This document shows positions 1 to 7,702 of a stretch of 18,881 bases of DNA, one piece after another (the stretch's first letter is position 1; every line of letters begins with the position of its first letter). The notes under the pieces were generated by a model. That model ran no database searches. It worked only from the letters and a program-made list of their open reading frames with translations, and was not told the origin of the DNA. This DNA comes from an uncultured Eubacteriales bacterium. Its GTDB lineage: Bacteria > Bacillota > Clostridia > Oscillospirales > Butyricicoccaceae. The stretch is from NCBI GenBank assembly GCA_934636325.1, contig CAKUAK010000071.1, positions 1-18,881 on the forward strand. The letters run 5' to 3'. A program made the position numbers and the translations under genes.

Positions 1-618
1 CCTCGGTGCGTATTCTGCCGCGGGATAATTGCAGGAGAAAACGGCGGAATATGCCCCGACTGCCGGGAAAAGCTGGCTCTTTTGGATAATGACCTGACAA
101 TGAGCGGCGAGTTCTTCGAGCGCGGCGCGGCATGCCTGCCCTACAGCGGCAGCGTGCGCGAGTCGATACACCGCTTCAAGTTCGGCGGGAGGAAGGAATA
201 TGCCGGGACATACGCGCAGCTTCTGTGTAATCGCGCGCGGGATGACGGCGATATATGCTCCTGCGATATAGTGGCCTCGCCGCCTACCAACCGGCGCAAT
301 ATAAGAAAGCGCGGATACGATCACGCCGGGCTGCTTGCCGAAAGAGCAGCCGGGCTTATGGGCATCGGGTATGTCCGGTGCTTTGAAAAATCACGCGAGA
401 CCAAGGCCATGTTCGGCTTGCATCCGGCCGAGCGCCGGTCCAATATCATGGGTGCGATATCCCTTGCCGTCCCGTCGGAACAAATCGCCGAAAAAAACGT
501 CTTGATCATAGACGATATTTTCACCACCGGTGCGACCATGTCTGAATGTGCCAGAGTCCTTAAAATGGGCGGAGCGAAAAAAGTGTTCGTCCTTACGGTT
601 GCGAAAACCGAAAAATGA
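1..618 (+). CDS. comF: ComF family protein (amidophosphoribosyltransferase-like), 5' truncated by window edge
   Basis: The reading frame is open from base 1, so the gene starts before the window; 205 residues are visible. The first residues carry two Cys pairs (CVFC, then CPDC about 12 residues later), the zinc ribbon typical of the ComF N-terminus. A phosphoribosyltransferase domain follows, with RKRGYDHAGLLA (the family's usual RGFNQA block) and near the C-terminus the PRPP-binding loop VLIIDDIFTTGATM. In competent bacteria ComF is needed for DNA uptake, and orthologues occur widely in non-competent Clostridia where the role is unclear. A ttg at 82 could be taken as a start, but that would discard the zinc ribbon, so I read the frame through to base 1. 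The mreB promoter lies just downstream and no terminator separates the genes. Confidence 0.9.
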   Translation, partial: PRCVFCRGIIAGENGGICPDCREKLALLDNDLTMSGEFFERGAACLPYSGSVRESIHRFKFGGRKEYAGTYAQLLCNRARDDGDICSCDIVASPPTNRRNIRKRGYDHAGLLAERAAGLMGIGYVRCFEKSRETKAMFGLHPAERRSNIMGAISLAVPSEQIAEKNVLIIDDIFTTGATMSECARVLKMGGAKKVFVLTVAKTEK

Positions 619-634
619 TATTACAATAGGAATG

Positions 635-663
635 TTGAAATAAATGGGGAGATTGGATATAAT
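635..663 (+). promoter_or_regulatory. Sigma-A-type promoter for mreB
   Basis: TTGAAA (635-640), a 17-base spacer and a consensus TATAAT (658-663). The predicted transcript start is near 670, downstream of the first possible ATG at 664, so this promoter favours translation from the internal ATG at 703. Read by eye; no mapped transcription start is available. Confidence 0.65.
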
Positions 664-702
664 ATGGGAAGTAACTTTTTGAAGAAAATGCGAGGTGCGT
701 TT

Positions 703-1725
<1,023 letters not shown>

Positions 1726-1736
1726 AAATACACATT

Positions 1737-1767
1737 AAGGGCCGCCCATATTCCGGGCGGCCCTTTT
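1737..1767 (+). terminator. Rho-independent terminator of mreB
   Basis: Perfect 11-bp stem (1737-1747 with 1755-1765, core GGGCCGCCC/GGGCGGCCC), 7-base loop, and a T run at 1764-1767. It lies 12 bases after the mreB stop codon. Confidence 0.9.
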
Positions 1768-1796
1768 GAGATAATACAAAAGATAGGGGACAGGCT

Positions 1797-2684
1797 ATGG
1801 ACGAAAGAAAAATACCGCAGAGGCTGGGCTGGGCTCTATTTATGATGGTTCTTGTGACCAATGGATTGGAAATAGGCCTCGGGATATATGCGGGAATAAA
1901 ACTCCCGTCCTTTGCATCCTCCAATTGGTTCGGCCTGGGGCTGACTGTTATAGGCTTCTATCTCTGCGGCTTCCCGCTGTTCCTGCTTCTGACCCGGCGG
2001 ATACCGATGATGAAGCTGACCCAAGAGCACCTCAACCTGCGCGAGATATGCGATATTTATCTTGTCTGTATGGCGCTGGGCTATGCCTTCAGCTTTCTGG
2101 GGACGCTGGTAAACGCCGTTATTTCTTCCTTTACCGGTATCGAGACCTTAAACCCCGTGGCCGAAATGGCCGAGACGGCCGGTGTGATACCTATGGCCAT
2201 CGTCGCCGGGATAATAGCGCCGATCATCGAAGAGACGGTGTTCCGCGGCGTCGTGCTGCGCGGGATGCTGCCCTATGGCGAAAAGACCGCCGTATGGTTC
2301 TCGGCGATAGCCTTTGGTCTGCTGCACATGAATCTGTATCAGTTTTTCTATGCCGTGGCCATTGCTGTCGTGTTTGGCCATGTATATGTTAAGACCGGCA
2401 GCCTGCGGGGTACCGTGATACTTCATATCATGGTCAACATGACCTCGACGATCGTTGTTCCGCTCATAACGGGTATAAGCGACAGCTTCCTCGGTATATT
2501 CGTTCTTGGTGTCATACTGTCGGGCATGAGCCTTTGGATCAAGTGCCGCCGCGGCATAACTGAAGAGACCGTTAAGCGTAAGGAAGAGCTTTTGGGTCTG
2601 CATGAAAGCAGGATATGGCTCAACACCGGGTCGACCGCTTATTGCCTGCTCTGCATTGCCGGCATGGTGTATTCGTTAATGTAA
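1797..2684 (+). CDS. CPBP family intramembrane metalloprotease (CAAX protease/bacteriocin-processing type)
   Basis: Polytopic membrane protein of 295 residues with the family's diagnostic motifs: EETVFR (E145, E146, R150), a second-motif histidine in FGLLHMNL (H177), and HIMVNM (H210, N214). These are the proposed catalytic or metal-ligand residues of the Abi/Rce1-like (CPBP) fold. Hydrophobic segments lie at about residues 12-33, 45-65, 86-110, 130-143, 164-195, 205-225, 230-248 and 280-294. The start at 1797 has AGGGGA 6 bases upstream. Known members include CAAX prenyl endopeptidases and bacteriocin self-immunity proteins; the substrate here cannot be told. It follows the mreB terminator closely, so it needs its own promoter or read-through, and it is followed after 30 bases by a decayed hydrolase gene. 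Confidence 0.9.
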   Translation: MDERKIPQRLGWALFMMVLVTNGLEIGLGIYAGIKLPSFASSNWFGLGLTVIGFYLCGFPLFLLLTRRIPMMKLTQEHLNLREICDIYLVCMALGYAFSFLGTLVNAVISSFTGIETLNPVAEMAETAGVIPMAIVAGIIAPIIEETVFRGVVLRGMLPYGEKTAVWFSAIAFGLLHMNLYQFFYAVAIAVVFGHVYVKTGSLRGTVILHIMVNMTSTIVVPLITGISDSFLGIFVLGVILSGMSLWIKCRRGITEETVKRKEELLGLHESRIWLNTGSTAYCLLCIAGMVYSLM

Positions 2685-2714
2685 AACAGAAGCCCGGGAA
2701 AGGATCAAAAGAAT

Positions 2715-3586
2715 ATGTCCGTATCAGAAAATAAAATCTATCGTGTCGATATGGACGGCTTTTACGGTGAATTGTTTTAAATATCCCGGGAAAGCTCTGA
2801 TATGCTTCAGCGGCAGCGATGGAGGAATAGAGCTGGCAAAACTGGCCGGGGTTTTCAGGCCAACGGCCTGACGGCATTGGCCCTTGCCTATGTGCTTGAA
2901 GAGGGTCTGCCCGACAGATTCTCCCGCGTGCCGATAGATCTCATCGAAGGGGCGGCAAAGAGGCTGCATGATATGGGATATGAAAAGGTCGGGCTGTGGG
3001 GCATATCAAAGGGAGCCGAGCTGGCGCTGACGGCGGGAAGCCTTCTGCCGGGTGTCGTCAACGCCGTCATAGCGGTGGCATCGATGAATACCGTATGCCA
3101 GGGCTTTGTAAAGGATAAGGGCGTTTCCTTCCTGCCGGGCAGCAGCTGGAGCTTCCACGGGGAAGAGATACCCTATACGCCCTACAGCACAGAGAGGTTT
3201 CCCCTCGGGCATATACTTCGGGAAAGTCTGCGCATAAGAGAGATGACCATGTATGATCTCTATCTGCCGATGGTGCAGGCCCCTGATCCCGCCGCGGTCA
3301 TCAAGGACGAAAGGATAACCGGCCCGATCCTGCTCAGCTATTCCAAAATGGATACCATGTGGCTCTTAGAGCTGGCAATGGGAAAGATCATGGATCGCCT
3401 CTGGGAGTATGATTCCCCGTATTTATACCGGCATTTAAGCTATGATCACGGCAGCCTTCTTTTTATCCCGATGGAAGAGCCTGGCGCGAAGTTTTTCAGA
3501 GGAGAGAGGGGCAGAAAAAATAGGCTGCACAAAAAGACAGGATGGACTCGCTTATAAAAACGCCGGATTTTGTTATGAAGTGGTAA
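2715..3586 (+). pseudogene. Acyl-CoA thioester hydrolase/BAAT C-terminal domain protein, broken by three frameshifts
   Basis: An alpha/beta hydrolase of the BAAT/acyl-CoA thioesterase C-terminal family (single-domain bacterial form, about 290 residues when repaired) is spread over different frames. Frame a starts at ATG 2715 (MSVSENKIYRVDMDGFYGEL) and hits TAA at 2778. The next block (YPGKALICFSGSDGGIELAK) is in the +1 frame. From about 2853 the original frame resumes with FQANGLTALALAYVLEEGLP and holds the nucleophile motif GISKGAE. A third shift near 3531-3535 moves the true C-terminus (MDSLIKTPDFVMKW) to a stop at 3584-3586. The repairs are one T fewer at 2774-2777, one T more at 2852-2855, and one A more at 3531-3535. 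The open stretch 2802-3557 alone would give an N-terminus and C-terminus unlike the family. The position of the catalytic His appears to be Leu (codon 3456). Sequencing error in homopolymers is an alternative. Confidence 0.8.
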
Positions 3587-3641
3587 ACTGGAAGGCATAT
3601 GTGCAGATGCTTTCGTTTATATGCGCTGCTTTTTGAAATCC

Positions 3642-3688
3642 AACAAACCCCATGCCAGAACCTTAAAAGGTTTGGCATGGGGTTTGTT
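3642..3688. terminator. Bidirectional intrinsic terminator between convergent genes
   Basis: Perfect 16-bp inverted repeat (3642-3657 with 3673-3688, AACAAACCCCATGCCA and its complement). The interior extends it by another 6 bp (3659-3664 with 3667-3672) after a single bulged G. It sits between the plus-strand hydrolase remnant and the minus-strand oadG-like gene. Both arms are T-rich at their ends (TTTGTTATAT on plus), so it can serve both directions. Confidence 0.8.
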
Positions 3689-3714
3689 ATATATCGGTAA
3701 TGCTAAAGAAATAC

Positions 3715-3843
3715 TTATTTGGGCTGTGTCAGCTTGTTGAGAAGCATAACGATAAACACGATAACGCCGATGACAAGGATGACTCCGGCCATTCCGACTG
3801 CCATCACGGGCAAGGTCGTCGTCCATGAAGAAAGATTAAGCAT
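3715..3843 (-). CDS. Small OadG-like (gamma) subunit of a Na+-translocating decarboxylase
   Basis: A 42-residue peptide, starting MLNLSSWTTTLPVMAVGMAG and ending LLNKLTQPK, with one hydrophobic helix at about residues 11-35. The start codon is preceded by AGGAGG 7 bases upstream, and that site overlaps the TAA stop of the beta-subunit gene; the gap between the genes is 13 bases, so they are co-transcribed and probably translationally coupled. OadG/MmdD-type gamma subunits are small single-pass proteins that hold the decarboxylase complex together at the membrane, and the VMAVGMxGVxLVIGVI pattern followed by a short basic tail fits them. It is shorter than most (about 80 or more residues). Family assignment rests on pattern and context, not on an alignment. 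Confidence 0.75.
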   Translation of the reverse strand: MLNLSSWTTTLPVMAVGMAGVILVIGVIVFIVMLLNKLTQPK

Positions 3844-3856
3844 TGCGATACCTCCT

Positions 3857-4987
3857 TTAAGACATCAGTGTCAGGATCAATCCGCCGGCGATGACCGAGG
3901 CGATCTGGCCCGATACATTGACACCGATCGAATACATCAGAAGGAAGTTCTGGTTGTCCTCCTCCAGACCCATCTTGTTGACCACGCGGCCGCTCATGGG
4001 AAATGCAGAGATACCCGCCGCGCCGATCATCGGGTTGAGCTTTTTATCTTCCGGCAGGAAGAGGTTGAGCAGCTTTGCAAAAAGAACTCCACCCGCAGTA
4101 TCAAAGATAAAGGCCACCAGACCAAGTGCGAGGATCAGCAGGGTATCGGGCCGGACGAACCTATCGGCCGTCATCTGGCCGGAAACGGTGAGTCCCAGCA
4201 CGATGGTTATCAGATTCGTCAGAACATTTTGCGCCGTCTCGCTGAGGGCATTGAGGACGCCGCATTCGCGCAGCAGGTTGCCGAACATCAGGAATCCAAC
4301 CAGAGCCACGCTGGCTGGGGCTACGATGCCGGCAATGATCGTGACGGCAATGGGGAAGAGGATCTTGGTCAGCTGAGAGACATTGCCCTTTGTATAAGGC
4401 ATGCGGATAAGGCGCTCTTTTCTGGTGGTCAGCAGCCGTATGACCGGTGGCTGGACGATGGGGACCAGCGCCATATAGCTATATGCCGCCACCATGATGG
4501 CACCGAGGTACTGAGACCCCAGTATATTTGCCACAAAGATGGCGGTGGGGCCATCGGCCGCACCGATGACCGCGATGGAAGCGGCATCCTTCAGGTCGAA
4601 AAAGAAGCCGGCTGCGAACAGGGTGAAGAATATGCCGAATTGCGCCGCAGCACCGAAAAGCATCAGCCACGGCTTTTCAAGCAGCGGGCCAAAGTCTATC
4701 ATGGCGCCGATGCCGATAAAGAGCAGCAAAGGAAACAGCTCGTTGGACATGCCGGCCTCGAACAAGGCCGAGATAGGCCCGACAACAGTGCCCTGTGTGA
4801 TTGCGCCGGAGAGGGGAAGATTGACAAGAATGGCTCCGAAGCCCATTGGCAGCAGCAGGCTGGGTTCCATTTTTTTTGCGATGGCAAGATAGATCAGCAG
4901 ACCACCGATAGCCCACATCACTACCATCTGCCAGGTTAGATTTCCGAAATTGGAAAAGAGACCGGTAAATGCGCTCAGAAAGTTCAT
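3857..4987 (-). CDS. oadB: Sodium ion-translocating decarboxylase beta subunit (OadB/MmdB/GcdB family)
   Basis: Integral membrane subunit of biotin-dependent Na+ pumps (oxaloacetate, methylmalonyl-CoA or glutaconyl-CoA decarboxylase); it releases CO2 from carboxybiotin and moves Na+ outward. The 376-residue length matches the family. Hallmarks are present: GAADGPTAIF with the essential Asp (D145; D203 in Klebsiella OadB) and NPMIGAAGIS, whose N318, G322 and S327 match the Na+-site residues N373, G377 and S382. Multiple hydrophobic helices cover most of the protein. I chose ATG 4987 because it has AGGAGG 9 bases upstream; the open frame extends to 5116, but that part overlaps the leader terminator. 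No alpha (carboxyltransferase) or biotin-carrier gene is nearby, so the substrate cannot be assigned. Expression is probably controlled by the structured leader upstream. Confidence 0.93.
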   Translation of the reverse strand: MNFLSAFTGLFSNFGNLTWQMVVMWAIGGLLIYLAIAKKMEPSLLLPMGFGAILVNLPLSGAITQGTVVGPISALFEAGMSNELFPLLLFIGIGAMIDFGPLLEKPWLMLFGAAAQFGIFFTLFAAGFFFDLKDAASIAVIGAADGPTAIFVANILGSQYLGAIMVAAYSYMALVPIVQPPVIRLLTTRKERLIRMPYTKGNVSQLTKILFPIAVTIIAGIVAPASVALVGFLMFGNLLRECGVLNALSETAQNVLTNLITIVLGLTVSGQMTADRFVRPDTLLILALGLVAFIFDTAGGVLFAKLLNLFLPEDKKLNPMIGAAGISAFPMSGRVVNKMGLEEDNQNFLLMYSIGVNVSGQIASVIAGGLILTLMS

Positions 4988-5025
4988 CGTTACTTTCCTC
5001 CTGTTTGGTTTGGTGCGCAGGCAAG

Positions 5026-5068
5026 AAAAAAAGACCCTTGCCACAGCACTAATCTGTGACAAAAGTCT
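5026..5068 (-). terminator. Conditional (attenuator) terminator in the oadB leader
   Basis: On the minus strand a 15-bp stem (5068-5054 with 5046-5032; 3 of the pairs are G-U) closes a 7-base loop and is followed by seven T (5032-5026). It lies in the untranslated leader 39 bases before the oadB start codon. Its 5' arm contains the CTTTTGTC block that also forms the 3' strand of the leader's closing stem, so the two structures exclude each other. Confidence 0.85.
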
Positions 5069-5170
5069 CAAGCTAACACATGGCATCGGGCATTGCAGCC
5101 GTGATGACGTTGCCATGCGACAGCCTCTTAATCGACCGATTAAAAGAGCTGCCCTTTACTCCCTTTTATC
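5058..5170 (-). promoter_or_regulatory. Candidate metal/Na+ riboswitch aptamer in the oadB-oadG leader
   Basis: The minus-strand RNA would begin at about 5170. Closing stem P1 pairs GATAAAAG (5170-5163) with CTTTTGTC (5065-5058), with one G-U. Just inside are GGGAGTAAAG on the 5' side and TTGAGAC on the 3' side. Two hairpins follow: P2 at about 5152-5121 (CGATTAAGAGGCTG pairing with CAGCTCTTTTAATCG) and P3 pairing CGCATGGCA (5119-5111) with TGCCATGTG (5085-5077). A GGGAGTA block opposite a GAGAC block around two helices recalls the yybP-ykoY Mn2+ riboswitch; the sodium-pump context also fits the Na+-I (DUF1646) class. P1 shares its 3' strand with the terminator, so ligand binding would switch the genes ON. 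The architecture is seen in the sequence; the class is inferred. Confidence 0.7.
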
Positions 5171-5176
5171 GGAAAT

Positions 5177-5205
5177 AGTATATCAGATATTCCAAAGCAT
5201 GTAAA
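5177..5205 (-). promoter_or_regulatory. Sigma-A-type promoter of the oadB-oadG transcript
   Basis: On the minus strand, TTTACA (5205-5200), a 17-base spacer and TATACT (5182-5177), with an extended -10 (TGATATACT). The predicted start near 5170 coincides with the first base of the leader's P1 stem. Confidence 0.75.
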
Positions 5206-5281
5206 GAGCATATTGGAAGTTTTTCGATATCTTAACAGGAGCGACAGCGGTGAGCGCGCCGGCTGCCGGGGAATCTGCATA

Positions 5282-5318
5282 ATAAAAGAGAGAGGCTTAA
5301 AAGGCCTCTCTCTTTTAT
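5282..5318 (-). terminator. Intrinsic terminator of murC
   Basis: A 13-bp perfect stem (5284-5296 with 5304-5316, AAAAGAGAGAGGC and complement), extendable by two A-T pairs, with a 7-base loop. On the minus strand it ends in a TTTTATT tail, 15 bases beyond the murC stop codon. Confidence 0.88.
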
Positions 5319-5332
5319 ATATTGGGATCAAA

Positions 5333-6721
5333 TTATTCGTGGCGCAGCTTGGTCTTCATTATATCATAGACCTTGTTGACGTCACCCGCGCCCATGGTAA
5401 AGATAAGGTCGCCGGGTTGGGCATTGGCGATAAGGAAATCGGCGGCGGCGTCAAGAGTGGGGACGCAGATCGAATCCTTTATCATGCCCGACAGCTTTTG
5501 GGATGTTATACCCGAGAAATTGGTCTCGCGGGCGGCGAATATCTCAGTCAGGACACAGAGGTCACAGTGAGAGAGGGCGTCGGCAAACTCATTGAGCAGC
5601 GATACCGTGCGGGAATATGTATGGGGCTGGAAAACGCAGATGGTGCGCTTGGGCTTCATATCGGCCGCTGCTTTAAGGGTAGCCTCGATCTCGCTGGGAT
5701 GGTGGGCATAGTCGTCGTAAATGCGCGCGCCGTTATAAGAGCCGCGGTATTCGAAGCGGCGGCCGACGCCGTGATACTCCTCGATACCCTTTTTGAAATC
5801 CTCGGGGCCGACGCCAAGGAGCCATGCGACAGCGGCCGCAGACAACGAGTTCCTCGCGTTATGTATGCCGGGAACGGCCATATCGAGATGGGTGAAGAAC
5901 TCGCCCTTATGATAGATGTCAAAGCTATAATAGCCGTCGTGATTCGTCAGGTTATCGAGATAGAAATCGGCTTCCTTGCTGAGGCCGAAGGTGATGACCC
6001 TGCGGTTGATATCCTTGACAGCCTTGACCGTGTTGGCATCATCGAGGCAGGCGATGACAACGCCGTCCTTTTCGGGGACGAGATATGCGAACTTTGTAAA
6101 AGAGGCGATTATATCGTCGGTATCGCTGAAAAAGTCGAGATGGTCGCGGTCGATATTAAGGATGATGGCAATGGTCGGGGTGAAGCTGAGGAAAGAGTTC
6201 TTATATTCACAGGCTTCGGCGACAAAAAGGTCGCTGTGCCCGATGCGCAGGCTTCCGCCGATATTGCTGAGGTTGCCGCCCACCATGACGGTCGGATCGC
6301 ATCCGGCGCTCTGGGTAAAGGTGGCGATCATAGAGGTGGTAGAGGTCTTTCCGTGGGTGCCGGAGACACAGACAGAGGTTTTATAGCGGCTCATGAGCAT
6401 GCCCCAGGCGTTGGCCCTCTCTATGACAGGGATGCCGCGCCTGCGTGCCCCGACGATATCGGGGTTGTTGTCCAGAACGGCGGCCGTGCGGATGACCAGA
6501 GCCGCGCCCTCGGTGTTGTCGATATCGTGTCCCTGGGTGAAGCGGATGCCGAGCTTTGTGAACTCGTCAAGATAAGGGGAGGGGTCGCGGTCGGATCCCT
6601 GGACCACAGCCCCCATGCTGCAAAGCTGCTTTGCCAGCGCGCGCATGGAGACGCCGTTTATTCCGCAGATGTGGATGGGCTTTTTTGCATTTATTACTTC
6701 GTTGAACTCGTTGAAATCCAT
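5333..6721 (-). CDS. murC: UDP-N-acetylmuramate--L-alanine ligase
   Basis: Cytoplasmic ATP-dependent ligase that adds L-Ala to UDP-MurNAc, the first amino-acid step of the peptidoglycan stem peptide. The 462 residues show the Mur ligase layout: an N-terminal UDP-binding domain with HICGINGVSMRALA (17-30; the usual GIGGIS loop reads GINGVS), the central ATPase domain with P-loop GTHGKTS (121-127), GGN (148-150), EACEY (169-173) and NIDRDHLD (189-196), and a C-terminal domain with DDYAHHPSEI (336-345) and FQPHTYSRT (364-372). ATG 6721 is preferred, with GGTGAT just upstream; in-frame GTG 6730 and TTG 6733 are possible but would use up that site. It is transcribed alone, divergent from dpaA, and ends at its own terminator. 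Confidence 0.96.
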   Translation of the reverse strand: MDFNEFNEVINAKKPIHICGINGVSMRALAKQLCSMGAVVQGSDRDPSPYLDEFTKLGIRFTQGHDIDNTEGAALVIRTAAVLDNNPDIVGARRRGIPVIERANAWGMLMSRYKTSVCVSGTHGKTSTTSMIATFTQSAGCDPTVMVGGNLSNIGGSLRIGHSDLFVAEACEYKNSFLSFTPTIAIILNIDRDHLDFFSDTDDIIASFTKFAYLVPEKDGVVIACLDDANTVKAVKDINRRVITFGLSKEADFYLDNLTNHDGYYSFDIYHKGEFFTHLDMAVPGIHNARNSLSAAAVAWLLGVGPEDFKKGIEEYHGVGRRFEYRGSYNGARIYDDYAHHPSEIEATLKAAADMKPKRTICVFQPHTYSRTVSLLNEFADALSHCDLCVLTEIFAARETNFSGITSQKLSGMIKDSICVPTLDAAADFLIANAQPGDLIFTMGAGDVNKVYDIMKTKLRHE

Positions 6722-6843
6722 ATGTATCACCAATTATATAGTTTTATTTGTTGGGCTTTGTATGACAGGGACGCATGCCCGGCCGGGCCCATCAGACCCC
6801 ATGCCGGATATATGCTGCCCACAAACTGTCGACGTTAATATTT

Positions 6844-6872
6844 ATTATATTACATCCCACAGAAAATATAAA
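6844..6872 (-). promoter_or_regulatory. Probable murC promoter
   Basis: Minus strand TTTATA (6872-6867), a 17-base spacer and consensus TATAAT (6849-6844) in an AT-rich patch of the murC-dpaA divergent region. It would give a leader of about 115 bases. Read by eye only; no convincing sporulation-sigma promoter was seen for dpaA in the same region. Confidence 0.5.
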
Positions 6873-6934
6873 GTCCTAAACGTGGCAAAATCGGGTTTTC
6901 CGAAATAAACTGGTAGAAAAGGAGGAGCTGATAT

Positions 6935-7702
6935 ATGCGATTTACAGTTATGGGCGGCGACGAGAGGATGTGCTGGCTGCGCCGCGGGCTGACAGAGGAT
7001 GGGCATAAGCTGGTCTATCGCCCCGATGATGCCGAGGCCGTCATACTGCCGATGCCCCTGACCCGCGACGGCCGGACGGTCGATGGGACCGATATCGTGA
7101 TAGAAGATCTGCTGCGGCGTCTGCCGAAGGGGATGCCTGTGCTTGGGGGAGGTCATGCCGAGGGCGTCATTGATTATTCTGCCGACGAGGCATTGATGCG
7201 GCTCAATGCCATTCCGACGGCAGAGGGGGCGGCCGCAGTTGCCATAAATAATATGCCGGTCACGCTGTGGCGCAGCCGCGCTGTCGTCGTCGGCGCGGGA
7301 AGGATCGGAATGATGCTTGCCGCGCGGCTGCGTGATATGGGGGCACATGTCACTGTGACGGCCCGGAGCGCCGCGGATGAGGCGGCTGTCAGAGCTTTAA
7401 GCGTCGGATATTGCCCGACATGCAGGATAGACGGAGTCATAAAAGACGCTGACGTGGTATTCAATACCGTGCCGCGTCCGGTCATCGGCGGAAATGCCCT
7501 TTCAAAGATGAAAAAAGACGCCATCATCATAGAACTGGCGTCAAGGCCGGGCGGCGTCGATCGTGAGGCTGCGGAAGAACTTGACATCCGTATCATCGAC
7601 GCGCCGGGGCTGCCGGGCAGAACAGCGCCGCGCACGGCGGGAGAGATCATATGTGAAACGATATATCGGATGCTCGGCATCGTGGAGGGGACGGGATGCT
7701 GA
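6935..7702 (+). CDS. dpaA: Dipicolinate synthase subunit A
   Basis: With DpaB it makes dipicolinic acid from the lysine-pathway intermediate in the mother cell; DPA is loaded into the spore core and gives heat resistance. The 255 residues contain a Rossmann NAD(P) motif VVGAGRIGMMLAARL (GxGxxG at 120-125), the family signatures NAIPTAEGAA (91-100), NTVPRPVI (177-184) and ELASRPGGVD (200-209), and the C-terminal APGLPGRTAPRTAGEI (223-238). The N-terminal domain is about 40 residues shorter than in Bacillus subtilis SpoVFA (297 aa), while the NAD domain is complete. ATG 6935 has AAGGAGG 9 bases upstream. It overlaps dpaB by 7 bases, so the two are translated as a pair. Its presence implies the organism sporulates. 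Confidence 0.93.
   Translation: MRFTVMGGDERMCWLRRGLTEDGHKLVYRPDDAEAVILPMPLTRDGRTVDGTDIVIEDLLRRLPKGMPVLGGGHAEGVIDYSADEALMRLNAIPTAEGAAAVAINNMPVTLWRSRAVVVGAGRIGMMLAARLRDMGAHVTVTARSAADEAAVRALSVGYCPTCRIDGVIKDADVVFNTVPRPVIGGNALSKMKKDAIIIELASRPGGVDREAAEELDIRIIDAPGLPGRTAPRTAGEIICETIYRMLGIVEGTGC

Noticed and set aside
2802..3557. Intact 251-codon hydrolase gene
   Set aside because: Its first 17 residues and last 20 residues do not fit the family, whereas family sequence continues in neighbouring frames on both sides; treated as part of the broken gene 2715-3586.
3719..4939. 406-codon plus-strand open frame opposite oadB
   Set aside because: Same register effect as above; it also crosses the oadG-like gene and its product is low-complexity charged sequence.
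5213..5281. Possible small gene between the oadB promoter and the murC terminator
   Set aside because: Too short and without a ribosome binding site plus start pair that leads to a plausible peptide.
6725..6732. TATAAT-like box directly upstream of the murC ATG
   Set aside because: It would place the transcript start at or after the start codon; the box at 6844-6849 with a spaced -35 is the better promoter.
6776..6795. GC-rich palindrome-like sequence in the murC-dpaA gap
   Set aside because: Short and imperfect around CCCGGCCGGG, without flanking T run or matching partner; could arise by base composition.
5213..6838. 541-codon plus-strand open frame opposite murC
   Set aside because: It is in codon register with murC, so its stops would need TTA, CTA or TCA codons in murC, which are avoided here. 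The translation has no recognisable domain, while murC is unambiguous.
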